From Toxorhynchites rutilus septentrionalis (taxonomy: Eukaryota; Arthropoda; Insecta; Diptera; Culicidae), in assembly GCF_029784135.1 (NCBI RefSeq), contig NC_073745.1:284390240-284454239 (forward strand): a stretch of 64,000 nucleotides of DNA, written 5' to 3'. This document shows, piece after piece, positions 1 through 11,823 of the stretch. Numbering within the stretch: position 1 is the stretch's first letter; the number at the start of each line of letters is the position of its first letter. The position numbers and the translations under genes were made by a program. The notes under the pieces were generated by a model. That model was not told the origin of the DNA, did not search any database, and saw nothing but the letters and a program-made list of their open reading frames with translations.

Positions 1-153
1 CATTTAATTGTGACCGCGGCAATGATCGAGCAAGAAGAGAATAGAAGAGCCCCTAATGAGAATAAAATGGAGAAAAACAGCTCAGAGCCTCGTAGGAGTC
101 AACGGCTGAAATCTAAACCAAGAATAAACTGGAAAATTTGGGCTGATTTTTAA
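1..153 (+). CDS. C-terminal tail of an unidentified ORF (partial)
   Basis: Frame 1 is open from the window edge to a TAA at 151-153, giving 50 residues. The tail is rich in Arg, Lys, Asn and Glu and contains an RRSQRLKSKPRIN motif. Basic RRS-x-R-x-K tails of this kind are common at the C-terminus of retrotransposon polyproteins, but a short basic tail is weak evidence and the body of the protein lies outside the window. An AATAAA at 267-272, about 115 bases after the stop, could be its polyadenylation signal. No family is assigned. Confidence 0.3.
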   Translation, partial: HLIVTAAMIEQEENRRAPNENKMEKNSSEPRRSQRLKSKPRINWKIWADF

Positions 154-2444
154 TAACCAATCGAACGTACCTTTTCATTTGTGATTTTTTATGTCTATAA
201 AATTATATGGTCGATTTTGTATTATTATGACTTATCTCAAATGTATAGGATGATAGCGTGAAGCTTAATAAAAAATGTTTCTATAATATATTATTGAATT
301 AAAATTAAACGAGTAATTCACTTTTCAGTTTTTCAAAATTGTGTGCCTAAGGTGGCACCCACCCAAAGTTACAATTTACGACATCATATATTCAATTTTC
401 ATTGCGACTTATGTTATGTAAGGGTGTGTGCAAAATGATTAACCCTTTATGTTTAAAAAATCGTTACTCGAAATTCAACTGTCTGATTAGAATATGTCCT
501 TTAAAATTGTTAAATTCCTAAGAAAAATAGCACATTAAATACACTGGTAATAATGCTTCCTCATAAATTTAATTTAATATTAAAAGTTTTAATGAACAAA
601 TGATCGACTTTCTGACAGGTGGCATAATGACTCCCGAACACAATATCAATGAATTCAAATTAGGCGTTGTGCACAAATTACGTAACGCTAAAAATGCGGT
701 TTTTGGACCCCCTCCCCCGCTATGTAACAATAAGTAACGCAACACAAACCCCCTCCCCCTCATGTTACGTAACGCAAAATCAAAGTCGTTTGAAAAATTT
801 TCAAAACATTTCAGATTTTATTAAATAATGGAAATATCAACGTAGAAAATCTGTCCAGGCCGGAATCAAAGTTTATTCGAATTAAATTTGACAAGTTCAT
901 AGAATTCCTAACAAACAGAGAAAGAAAATCAATGCTAACATCTGTTGGGATCGGTACTTTCGAACCATCTAGTGTTTGGCTGAGATGAACAGGAGCTGGT
1001 ATAAATTGATGTTGATTTATACAAAAATAACTGTTTGTTTTCAGAAGTTCGAGACTGAATCGAGCATCGAGATTTGCGAGACTGCTCAACAAAAGGGTCG
1101 CTTTCTTAGGAATTTAAAAACTACGTTCTCAAAATTAAAGAATAGGGAGAAATAGTCCTAATCCGACCGACGGTCTTGAACCGACCTCCTCTTGGATCTC
1201 GGAAATGGCGCCACCTACCGAACTTCTAGCAGTGTCAAATGAAAGGTGTCATAAAACTGAGGATTTTAACGTATGATGACCATTTTCTTGCACCATTTAT
1301 TCTAGCATTTTGGTGACATTCCGTGTTTTCAATGCTTAAAAAAGAGAAAGATAGACTTTTAACCAGTACTGAGAATGAGTTAAATGTTCTTTCAGACGAT
1401 GAAACATTAGAATACTAAACTATTTCGATTGCTTATGGTCTGCTCTTCAAGACAAGTTATATAGATTGAATTTACCTGATGATGAATTTACCTGATGATT
1501 GAATTTACCTGATGATGTAAACGGCGTACTGTTAATTGAAAAACGTTGTGGTGGTCCTGAACCAGCCCTCTGTGTTTGCTTCGTAGTGATTTAACACGTT
1601 CCCTCATGTATTTAATATCAACGGAACGCATTTGCAATTAAGGGGTCTGATCAGGACCATCTTAAATTGCAAATCAGGACCTATATATTTGACTAAATTT
1701 GAAATTCACGCACGTATTATTTTGGATGCTGTCTGTCGTTCTACTGATGGGTCCTGTTTCAGATCAACTCATCTGCGCTGTATTCGCATTGAGATGCCTA
1801 ATCTTGTATGCGGGTGTGTGTGCGGGACAGAATAACAGATATAATCGGGAATGGTCAGATTGAGCCATATTTAGTTTCCATCGGAACTAAACATCTTTGT
1901 ATAAATTCCAACAGTGACTACTCCTTGTTTCAATGCAGCGGTTCCTGTCGTTTGACTACCTGCAAAGAGTACTGGGATGTTCTCACGAGACGAGGAAAAT
2001 CATTCGGCTAAATATCCTACAAATTCCACTTCCTCAATTTGGGAGTTTTCAGGTTTAATATATTAGGCTTTAACGGGACATCCATCGATTGCTAGGTTGT
2101 TCCACAGATCATCTAACGATTTCGCTGCATACTCAAAATGTTTCGCTTCCAGTTTCGGATTGTTTTGAGTTTTTCATCCAAGTGAGATCCATAATTATCA
2201 TGCGAAAGTATTAATCCTTCTAACTTCTAGAAATAATAACCTTCCGACGTTCAACTCGGTTGAAAGCCATGCGTTCTGGACCATTGGTAAAAAAAATATT
2301 GCATCAAGATTCAATTGATTAAAATGATGAAAATATATATCTATGACCTTTTTAAAACGAGGGTTCTCGTCTGGTCCTCCATCCACATTCATTATGATTA
2401 CTGGGTTGATAAATCTTCGATATCGAATAATTTCGAATTCAGGG
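154..2444. other. AT-rich stretch without a recognisable gene
   Basis: No protein family is recognised on either strand; open frames are under 100 codons. Around 665-780 there is C-rich sequence with repeated 'acgtaacgc' words, and a related word occurs near 61,125, so this is probably old repeat. At 1465-1516 there are three short tandem copies of 'gaatttacctgatgat'. Confidence 0.5.
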
Positions 2445-3181
2445 AGTATTTAGTATTTAGTATTTAGTATTTAGTATTTAGTATTTAGTATTTAGTATTT
2501 AGTATTTAGTATTTAGTATTTAGTATTTAGTATTTAGTATTTAGTATTTAGTATTTAGTATTTAGTATTTAGTATTTAGTATTTAGTATTTAGTATTTAG
2601 TATTTAGTATTTAGTATTTAGTATTTAGTATTTAGTATTTAGTATTTAGTATTTAGTATTTAGTATTTAGTATTTAGTATTTAGTATTTAGTATTTAGTA
2701 TTTAGTATTTAGTATTTAGTATTTAGTATTTAGTATTTAGTATTTAGTATTTAGTATTTAGTATTTAGTATTTAGTATTTAGTATTTAGTATTTAGTATT
2801 TAGTATTTAGTATTTAGTATTTAGTATTTAGTATTTAGTATTTAGTATTTAGTATTTAGTATTTAGTATTTAGTATTTAGTATTTAGTATTTAGTATTTA
2901 GTATTTAGTATTTAGTATTTAGTATTTAGTATTTAGTATTTAGTATTTAGTATTTAGTATTTAGTATTTAGTATTTAGTATTTAGTATTTAGTATTTAGT
3001 ATTTAGTATTTAGTATTTAGTATTTAGTATTTAGTATTTAGTATTTAGTATTTAGTATTTAGTATTTAGTATTTAGTATTTAGTATTTAGTATTTAGTAT
3101 TTAGTATTTAGTATTTAGTATTTAGTATTTAGTATTTAGTATTTAGTATTTAGTATTTAGTATTTAGTATTTAGTATTTAG
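2445..3181. repeat. Perfect heptamer array (AGTATTT)n, about 105 units
   Basis: 737 bases consist of the 7-base unit AGTATTT repeated about 105 times; I see no substitution or indel. The edges are abrupt (unit phase starts after 'caggg' and ends before 'caggggatt'). Seven is not a multiple of three, so every frame meets a stop every 21 bases and no protein is possible. The homogeneity points to recent expansion or to assembly extension of a short array. Confidence 0.98.
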
Positions 3182-3784
3182 CAGGGGATTCCGTTTGCCC
3201 GATACAAGAAGGATCTCTAGTATTTGAAGCACAACACATGATATTCATTGTTTAACTTGTAAAAAATATGAATTACAACACTTATACCAAACCTTCCTTC
3301 ATGTGTTGAAACAATGTAAAGTTATGATGTTCTTTCCAGCGTAGAAAGAATACTTAAAACCGGGATATTTGAAAAAAAATCCTAAAAGCTGAATAATTCA
3401 AACGAATTTCAAACCAAATCATCATTTGATCTAACTTAGATTCGTCAATACGTTCAACACGAATTTCGATTGAATTCAATCTTTGTGTCATACACAAAAT
3501 CACTCACACAAATAATTGCAGAATGTGCAAATGAAAATATTTTGTTCAGAATTTGTAGCAATTTAGTTCATTGTGGTAATTTACATACTTTTTCCGTCTG
3601 TTTTTCCATACAAAATTGAACACGGCAAAGAAACGAACTAAAGAGGTTACACAAATGAAACAAAAAATCAAGCACACCTGTAGTATATTTTAACCACTGT
3701 GCATAAGAGTAATGACTTTTTTTCGGTTTAAAATGTATTTTCTTACGTTTCCCGATATTTTTACAATAGTAAAATTTCAAAAAT
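3182..3784. other. No gene seen
   Basis: AT-rich sequence with only short shadow frames. Words such as 'ccatacaaatgaaa' near 3786 suggest the edge of the following Helitron-like repeat. Confidence 0.5.
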
Positions 3785-4334
3785 ACCATACAAATGAAAT
3801 ACAAATTTTCGGAAAATTGAAAATTCAAAAAATTCAATTCACATATGTTCTACAATTACATAGTAACAAGCATTGTTAGTCCATTTGATGTTTGTGCTAA
3901 CGAAATTGATCTTTGTTCGGAAGTGGAAATGGATTTTAATGTGATAAAACGCCCTCCTATATCTTCTATCTATATAAATAAAAATGGGAAGCCGAATGTG
4001 TTGAAAAGAGCAAAACTCCAGGAAGGAATTGTCCAATTTAGGGCTGTCCTTATTCTATCATATTTTCAGTATCAAACATTTATTCCATGTAACGGAGAAA
4101 CATGTTATTTGCAAGTGGTTGAATTGTATCTAAAAATAATCTGATATTATAATGACGAGTTTTGGTAGAAGTACTAGAAATTTTGTAGTAAAAGGTAATT
4201 TTAAAGGGTAGATTAGGAGATCAATCAATGCACAGTTCTGCGATTGGACCCACGATCGTGCGCTTAGTAAGAAAACGTGGATGGGATGACGAAAAATAAA
4301 TTTTGGGCGAGACGAAGTTTACCGGGTCAGCTAG
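3785..4334 (+). mobile_element. Helitron-like nonautonomous element, 3' part (H1)
   Basis: The segment ends in 'gacgaagtttaccgggtcagCTAG' followed by T. CTAG|T is the 3' end expected of Helitrons, which end in CTRR and insert between A and T without target duplication. The same internal sequence and terminus occur at 47,742-48,108, and the left part matches 7,200-7,340 and 37,190-37,370. There are no long TIRs and no Rep/helicase ORF, so it is nonautonomous. The 5' boundary is approximate and I did not find a convincing subterminal hairpin, so the superfamily call is probable rather than certain. Confidence 0.6.
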
Positions 4335-5011
4335 TATATAAGTTAAGAACGACATTATCAAATCGCCTTCAACAGAAAACATCTCACAACGGCTAGAATC
4401 AATATCGCTGGAACAGCAAAAAGTAGCAGTCGCGCTAAGGGAAATTGAATCACCACCGCGCATAGGAGCAGCCATACAATTCCACCATTCATTAAATTAA
4501 CCATGAGAAACATCGACATAAACAAAGCGTAAATCAATCAACACCGTTATCATCCCGCACAGCAGAAAGCAAACACACCAAACTGGACCTCCCGGCTCAA
4601 CAGGACACATCAGCATTTCTCCACTTTTTCCATTTTTCCACTTTTTTCAAAAAATTATTTTTTTTTTAAATTCATAACTTTTGAACTACCGAGACCATGA
4701 AAGCTATAAATGATAAAAACAATGAATAATTACGAAATAATTACGGTAAACTTTAAAAAATCATCACTTAAAAACAAAAAAAAAACCTCTCTGGTTTCGA
4801 GATATGCTATGTAAAAAATCCTCAGCTTTCCAAGAAAACCAATACAATCATTAATAACGAAACCAAAATTAAAATTCTGTTCAACTCTGGTATTTTTAAA
4901 AAAAAAGATCAGCTAATTGGCTTTAATTTGATATGTCGATCATTCAAATCGGCTTAGTAGTTCAGAAGTTATGAATTTTTGAAACAAGTCATTCTATAAA
5001 AAATTATAGGA
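4335..5011. repeat. Degenerate dispersed-repeat sequence
   Basis: From about 4,620 the sequence carries words shared with other repeats in the window ('cataacttttgaactac', 'aaatcctcagctttc', 'gctttaatttgatatgtcgat'), also seen near 18,780, 21,690, 22,080, 34,200 and 62,690. It resembles the inner part of the foldback at 21,495-21,966. No coding capacity is recognised. Confidence 0.55.
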
Positions 5012-5433
5012 GGTTGTGTCCAAGATACGACCGCATTGTTGACGTAGAACTACGCTGTTATTTTTTACAAGTCGCTTGTTTATACCTTCGGATATTATTC
5101 TACAATGCTGTGAAGTTTTAGAAACAACTGCTTAGTAGAATAATATCTGAAATGGTTTGAAATGGTTGACGATAATTGATTGATGATTCATTCTTGCCCT
5201 CGCAAAACAATACACTAGCTGATCGCATGTCGCAATTTATTTCATGTCAATGCATTGAAAATTTACCTCGAACGCTATTCCGGTGGCCTCTTTCGCAATT
5301 GTCATAAACTCGGCTACAGTCGATTATATAGATGTTGCACCAGCACCATTATTCCACATCTCATAACTACATCAATATATCTTTGGCACCGCATGGAAAC
5401 AACAACAATGACAACACTTGCAAGTATCAAATA

Positions 5434-5551
5434 TTATGTTATAGAATTAATGAAAAATGTTTATATATACTTGTAACAATACCGATAGGAGTTTTGCTCC
5501 TTTAAACTTATGTAACTGAGCCTGTAAAAATAAACGATTTATTAAAAAAAA
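5434..5551 (+). mobile_element. Short retroposed 3' end with poly(A)
   Basis: Relative to A2, A1 has about 115 extra bases that end in a poly(A) run. An AATAAA signal lies at 5,529-5,534, about 10 bases before the run. The bases flanking the insert read 'aatat' on both sides, which fits a 5-base target duplication. This is the signature of a 5'-truncated retrotransposed transcript end; its source is not identifiable. Confidence 0.55.
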
Positions 5552-6130
5552 ATATCATGTTACATGTTATTTAGTATCGCCTCAAAGCAATCGCACCTCT
5601 AGGCATCGTTCATACAACGTAAACCAAGCGCCAAACAAGCGTTCGCCATAGCATGCATACAGAGCCATACATTGGTACTAATATACATTGAAACTAATAG
5701 GAATATAAAAACATCGCATCATTTTGCGCTATTCTCAAAAGATACGCTCCTTTTAATATTACTGGCCTCGAAAAAAAAAGCATTACTTTCTCATGATCGA
5801 GAGAAGCGCAGCTGTCACCCTTAGTGGAGGAAGTTTTGCTACTGCCAAGCGTAACCTAATCACATACAAAATTCCAGAACGACATTTGATTTCTTGATGA
5901 CTAAACAAGCGAAATAAACTCTTTTTGTTAATAACAACCTCGAAAACAGTAGCAATACTTCATTATGATCAATATTAGTGCAAATGCAATCCTAGTTGAA
6001 GGCCGTTTTGCGACTGGCACGCGAACCCAAATAACTTTTAACATTCCAGTAAGACATTCAAGATGCTTGGTATTCTCCAAATAATTTTTTTGGCACACAA
6101 CCTTAACACCTGCATCGCCATAACGTCAGT

Positions 6131-6562
6131 TTAATGCATTGATGCATTCTCAAAGGCACCAACGAAGCCCTTATGATAACGGAAAACAAACAATGTTAAC
6201 TGCTTGGAAAAAAACTGAATTATGCCACACAGCTTGTACTCTGCTGTAGCACCCATCGATGCGAATTCGCTGATGAGTTTTTCAAGAGCGATCGCCTTCA
6301 CCACCTGCGGGGGGAGCTTGATTTTGGTTGCTGTCTGGGTAACAGCGTTTACATTTTCGATCGACGCGCCGAAATCGCCTACTTCGCTGTTGTTCGATGT
6401 GGTGTCACACTCACGAAGGCTCGGTTCAGTGCGATCGCTTTTCACTGCACCAACATCGCGTGCATCATTGGATGACGCTTGCCTCGAATTTTTATTGCCC
6501 TTGGCAATGCGTTCGTTTTTTGCAGGGCTCGAGCCTGCCTTCCTCTTCTTCTTGCTAATCAC
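6131..6562 (-). pseudogene. Gag-like ORF remnant in repeat A1
   Basis: A 143-codon frame, Lys/Ser/Asn-rich at the N-terminus and ending with a short hydrophobic tail. The natural start seems lost: the codon after the initial GTG is ATT here but ATG in the A2 copy, and the next residues read SKKKRKAGSS in both. The middle includes a KIKLPP..VVKAIALEKLISE segment that resembles the region before the RNA-binding part in some non-LTR retrotransposon ORF1 proteins; this is a weak resemblance. No zinc knuckle is present. Because A1 and A2 share the same fragment with the same ends, it was inside the repeat before it multiplied. Confidence 0.4.
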
Positions 6563-6689
6563 ACACTACGTTAAAGCGTCCAATTTATGACGCGGAAAGA
6601 AAAACACACGATACGAATAACGCGAAAAACGAACAGAAAAGCCAAACGACGATATCCAAGTTGGATTACCACTGGTGGGGTCCAATCTT

Positions 6690-7345
<656 letters not shown>

Positions 7346-9805
7346 AGGTGGCTATTTTCAGACTTGGAGAATTCCTATTATTCGAAAAGGTTCAACAAAC
7401 TAGAGCAGCGTTGAACGTGAATAGAACTAATGGCAGCCTATGTAGAAAAATAAAAAAGGTTTACCCCATGCAATTAAATAGTGTTTTTTTACACGACATT
7501 TCGAACGACTATCGTATCAGAATATTTAAAATGTGCATTCAAAATGCACAACAACTGTCAAGTTCCAATATGTTGTAAGCAAATAATGCCCATAAAAAAC
7601 AATTCCAGCTCTTTGTTGAAAGTTTTCAAATTGTATACTCCTGTTTCACCTCTCTTCAATGTATTTGTTGCTGGATTTTTTTTCGAGAACCATCGTCCAG
7701 AAAACCAGATCACAGTTTTAATCACCGCGAGGAAGCAGACAAAATTTAATTTCCTCCCCGGGGCCAGGGGTTTTTGGGATGACACTGGCCTTCAATATAT
7801 AATTAAATACGGGAGAAGTGTCTTACAGCTTTCAATTTCCGGAAGTACTGTGCGGCACTCTCAGCTTCAGGAGAACGCGAGTATACCACAAAAAAGCGAT
7901 TTTGTACCACCCCAGCTAAGCCGATAGATTAAAATGACATTAGCGTATCTTGCGTCGCTTCTACAGTAGAAACAACTGTCCGAGTTGGGAGGTGGGATAT
8001 CTTCTCACATCATCGTAATGACAACTGTATTTCCCATCCATTATGTTGATTCTCGAAGCAACAGCGTTGAGAAGAGTACAAAATCAATTAGTGCTGAATA
8101 GAAAACAGATCCGAATCCAAAGCAATCAAATGGCCAAGATTATGTGTATCGGTTTGCATTCGTCCAATCATGAACAGAGTCAATCAGGGTCAATCAGGGT
8201 CAATGATTCGAAATTTCATCTCTTGGCCGATAACCTTTAACATTTTCGCAATCTGGGAGCCACTCAGGCAACACATACTCAGCTCAGCTGCTCAGCTGCT
8301 TCAATGTACCGAATATCGAAGCATGATTTACTATGGTATTTTGCTGTTCCGAGGTACTCATTACCGTGTCATCGATGGTTCTGTCGAAGAGATTGTACTG
8401 GCCAAAATGATATCAGATTCATCCTTTTAAATCCATCAAAGGTTAATTCCCGACCAGCTGGTCTTCGGATGGGACGTAAGTCCATTTACCGTAGACCTTG
8501 TGTTGATGATGGCTTCCCTGGTGTCGGCAATTGGAAAACAGGCAATCAGAATCGAGGATGAGTCCGCTTAGCTCTGCCACTGAGAAAAAATAAATTCATT
8601 CCGTGTTCCATTTTTCATCTGCCCACCCAACTCTTTTCCCTTTTTTTCTCGGGCTCTTTTTCCCCCCCGATTGCAGTTGTCCCTGTCAACCGCATTTGCT
8701 GCCACCAACGCCAGCAGCGCGTCTGAGTAATGGCAGGTAATTTCATCGCTCATTTGGCAAAATTCATTAAAAAGATAGAATCGACATGATTAAAATTTAA
8801 AGAGCTCGTTCGGTATTGAATGGTGTCCTTTTTATTGCGGGGCATCGCGCTCAATTATAAGCCCTGGTTTTGTTCCCTGCCTATTTTTTTTATTCCCCAA
8901 GCTCAGGGTTGCGTACACATCGACGCATTGACTGGGCGTTGAATTTACCGCTTGTAAAGTCATTACACTAACGATTATTGTCAATTATACAATTTTAACT
9001 GTCACCAGCGGCATAAATTATCCGCGAACGCGCTTTTTTATGGTCCACCAGAGAGATGAATTAGAGGTGGAACTGATAATTTAGACTGCTGGTGGGATAT
9101 GGAAATGTATGCATGAACAGCGACAAAACTCGCGAATGTTATCGAAGAATAAATTTGTGTTTTATTAGAGCAGGAATTTTGAACTTTTGCAAACGACATG
9201 AAATCCCCACAATTTAATAATCGCCACATATGTGGCGTGTGCAAACTAATTCTGTCACAGTGGGTATTATCATAATTCAATCTGTACAAACGGCTGCATT
9301 TTAACCTCATCATAAAAGTCACAATCTTGTATCAATTATGTTTAATTCCACCCCTACGGTTGAATGAATTATTCGTTTACCGGAATTAGCACGTAATTCA
9401 GAACATAATTTGATCTCAACTAGACTTGTGTCATTGAAAAATTCTCAGATGAATCTAATCGTTTATTTTTGGTACCCCTTCATGCGTGTAATCTGATCTT
9501 TGATGGATATTAGATTGTAAATTGAAATATGATAGTCAGCGCAAAAGCTAGACAGAGTCAGATTAGGTTCTATCTACGCAGACAGATTGAAATAAAATTA
9601 GCATATATTACATCACTTCAAGCTGAAATCCGGCCAGCGCGTTGGGGTGGAATATACTTTGACATTATTGTAATGGCAACTGTATTCCCCACACTGATAC
9701 GCGGATACATGGTTCGTTTTCAAGAAGATTTCTAAATCAGTTAGCATTAGTGGAATCGCATGCCGAACTACACTATTCGATCAGAATAAATTTCCCAGCA
9801 ATATA
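7346..9805. other. Little-repeated DNA, no recognised gene
   Basis: A 148-codon frame at 7,481-7,927 (+) has no domain, signal or motif I recognise and seems to be chance. About 100 bases at 7,925-8,045 resemble 9,590-9,700 ('aatgacaactgtatt' next to a TTGGG/GGTGGGATAT-type block), suggesting an old diverged repeat pair. The rest shows no obvious similarity to other parts of the window. Confidence 0.45.
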
Positions 9806-10849
9806 CACTCGACAAAAAAATTAGAGGAACAGAATGCGAAGTCAGAAATTTTAAGTGATTTTTGGCATGCTGTAACTTCGCGAAAAATGAACGCATATCG
9901 ATGGGATACACATCGTTTTGAAGCTACAAGGTATTCAAATATTTTTCGTACATATTTTTATCTTGGTGTGTGTAGGTGTAGTGGGCAACAATATCTGGAA
10001 GAAATGAAAAATCGATTTTTCTTTTTTTTTAAGAATATTCTGGACTAACACAATTTTTTGCCAACCAACTCAACAGCAAATCCAATTAACCTCATGAGTT
10101 TGTAGGTACAAATATTGTAAGGAGGGTACTCACAAACTCTTTACCCACAAACTCATGAAGACGAAAGTTACGAATTGTTCATTCTGAGAGTCGCGTATGA
10201 TTTTATACTTCTGGTACGATTTGCGATTAAATGCTTCTCTAATTTATTCCAAACTTTGAAAAATCTGCTAGAAAAAACAGCTGAACGTATCAATATGAAA
10301 CGTTCACAGATGTTAAACGAATACACTACGCTAAAAATTTGCCTGGAAACATTAGAACTTATTGCGATATTTGTAGAACTACAGTCGATTTTGTAAAGCA
10401 CTTTCATCCTGTTTTTGGCAGTTTTTATTAAAACGATGCAAAAAAATTAAATAATTTTTTTTTCGCAAAAGTAGCAACATACCCTTGTGCAGAATTTATT
10501 GGAGTTTTCAGAACTGCCTTTCGATTTGCGGTGCGATGGTTTTTTATTGAATTATTCATCCTCGAAGACGAAGCGATAATTTTTCATTCAAACTGAAATA
10601 TCCAAAATATTCTTGAAAAAACAAAGAAAAATTTATTTTTCATTTCTTCCCGATATTATTGCCCACTACACCCACACACACCAAAATAAAAATATGTACG
10701 TAAAATATTCCAATATTCCTGAAAGTTGTAGCTTCAAAATGATGTGCCTCCCATCGATATGCGTTGATTTTTCACGAAGATACAGCATGTCAAAAATCAC
10801 TTAAAATTTCCGACTTCGCACTCTGTTCTTCTAATTTTTTTGTCGAGTG
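9806..10849. mobile_element. Foldback DNA element with about 245-bp TIRs and TA target duplication
   Basis: The left arm starts 'cactcgacaaaaaaattaga' and runs to about 10,050; the right arm (about 10,600-10,849) is its diverged reverse complement. TA dinucleotides at 9,804-9,805 and 10,850-10,851 fit the target duplication of the Tc1/mariner group. The roughly 550-bp centre has no transposase; frames open on both strands around 10,170-10,400 carry no known motif. Probably a nonautonomous member of a Tc1-like family with long terminal repeats. Confidence 0.8.
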
Positions 10850-10978
10850 TAGATTGTGATGTCGAAGTGATCATTCGACATTCTTCCTTCGGAATGGAAG
10901 TAAAGAAGTTGGTCCGAGTGAGAATGCAGGCAAAAGGCATAAACTCACTATAATACAGTTGTCAAAATCGATCAATAG

Positions 10979-11511
10979 TTTTTTTTTTTTTTTTTTATCC
11001 AAAATATATATTTTTATTAAGGCTCATATGGCGTCAACCTGACGGGGCCGGGAGTTCAATATTTCGACAATGTTTGCCTTATAACTATGTTAGTAATATG
11101 TAACCGATTACTCGCGGTTGGCTCGAGGTTAGTATTACAAGTGTTTTCGTAATTGTGATGTTGCTGTCTTCAATGCTCTGTACGTGTGCCCGACACGGGA
11201 TACTTCCTATTGGGATGCAGCTGACCATTAATCAGCAGCGCCCCCCTAGTCTGTACCCCGTATCTAGCGTGGTGCGTCTTTCTAGACTCGAGGAATCCAG
11301 GATAGAATGGTCACCAGCCGGCGCAATCATCAGCTCGTGTAAAGTTGTCATGAGCGGTAAAACCTTTGGCTCTTGTTGAATGATCAGTGGACTGCACAAC
11401 CTTTGGCCCGTGTATCTGTAAAGAGTGTGTGTATGTATTGCCGCGACTAAGTAAAAGTTTATCGTTTGGATAGGAGGGATATGAAACGGGGACACAACGA
11501 AGGAAACATCA
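10979..11511 (-). other. 3' UTR and oligo(A) end of the I-group LINE
   Basis: Follows the stop of the ORF2 C-terminal segment. It is shared with 57,166-57,691 in the second copy and ends 'gccttaataaaaatatatat' then 'tttggat' and the A run. The TTAATAAA just before the end is the probable polyadenylation signal. Confidence 0.75.
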
Positions 11512-11823
11512 TTAAACGTTGACATCGGCGTTTCTGAGGAACAGGTATAGATGAAGCAGAAGATCAGGATCACGGCTACCTAAGATATCCCGGACGGGGA
11601 TATCCAATTGTCTGCCTTGTGCTCTCAGTGCTCTAGAGAGCTGAGAGCGAGCAGCATGGAACCGGATACACGACCAGACAACATGCTCGATGTCGTGGTA
11701 GCCATCGCCACAATCACAAAGATTGTTTGCTGCGAGCCCAATGCGATAGAGATGCGCGTTTAGGTTGTAGTGATTGGACATAAGCCGAGATATCACGCGA
11801 ATGAAATCACGACCTACATTCAA
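11512..11823 (-). pseudogene. LINE ORF2 C-terminal segment, out of frame with the main ORF2
   Basis: 103 codons that in the second copy (56,853-57,165) continue in frame from the RNase H domain. They carry a Cys/His arrangement, CDC-G-DGYHDIEHVVWSC, i.e. the CxC...H...C cluster usual at the C-terminus of I/Jockey-type ORF2 proteins. In this copy the segment is separated from ORF2 by a frameshift at about 11,991-11,995. The final residues NADVNV and the stop are the same in both copies. Confidence 0.8.

Noticed and set aside
2445..3181. CRISPR-like or telomeric repeat
   Set aside because: No spacers, and the unit is neither TTAGG nor another known insect telomere repeat.
7481..7927. 148-codon plus-strand frame
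   Set aside because: No motif, domain or codon bias and it starts inside Helitron-like sequence; taken as chance.
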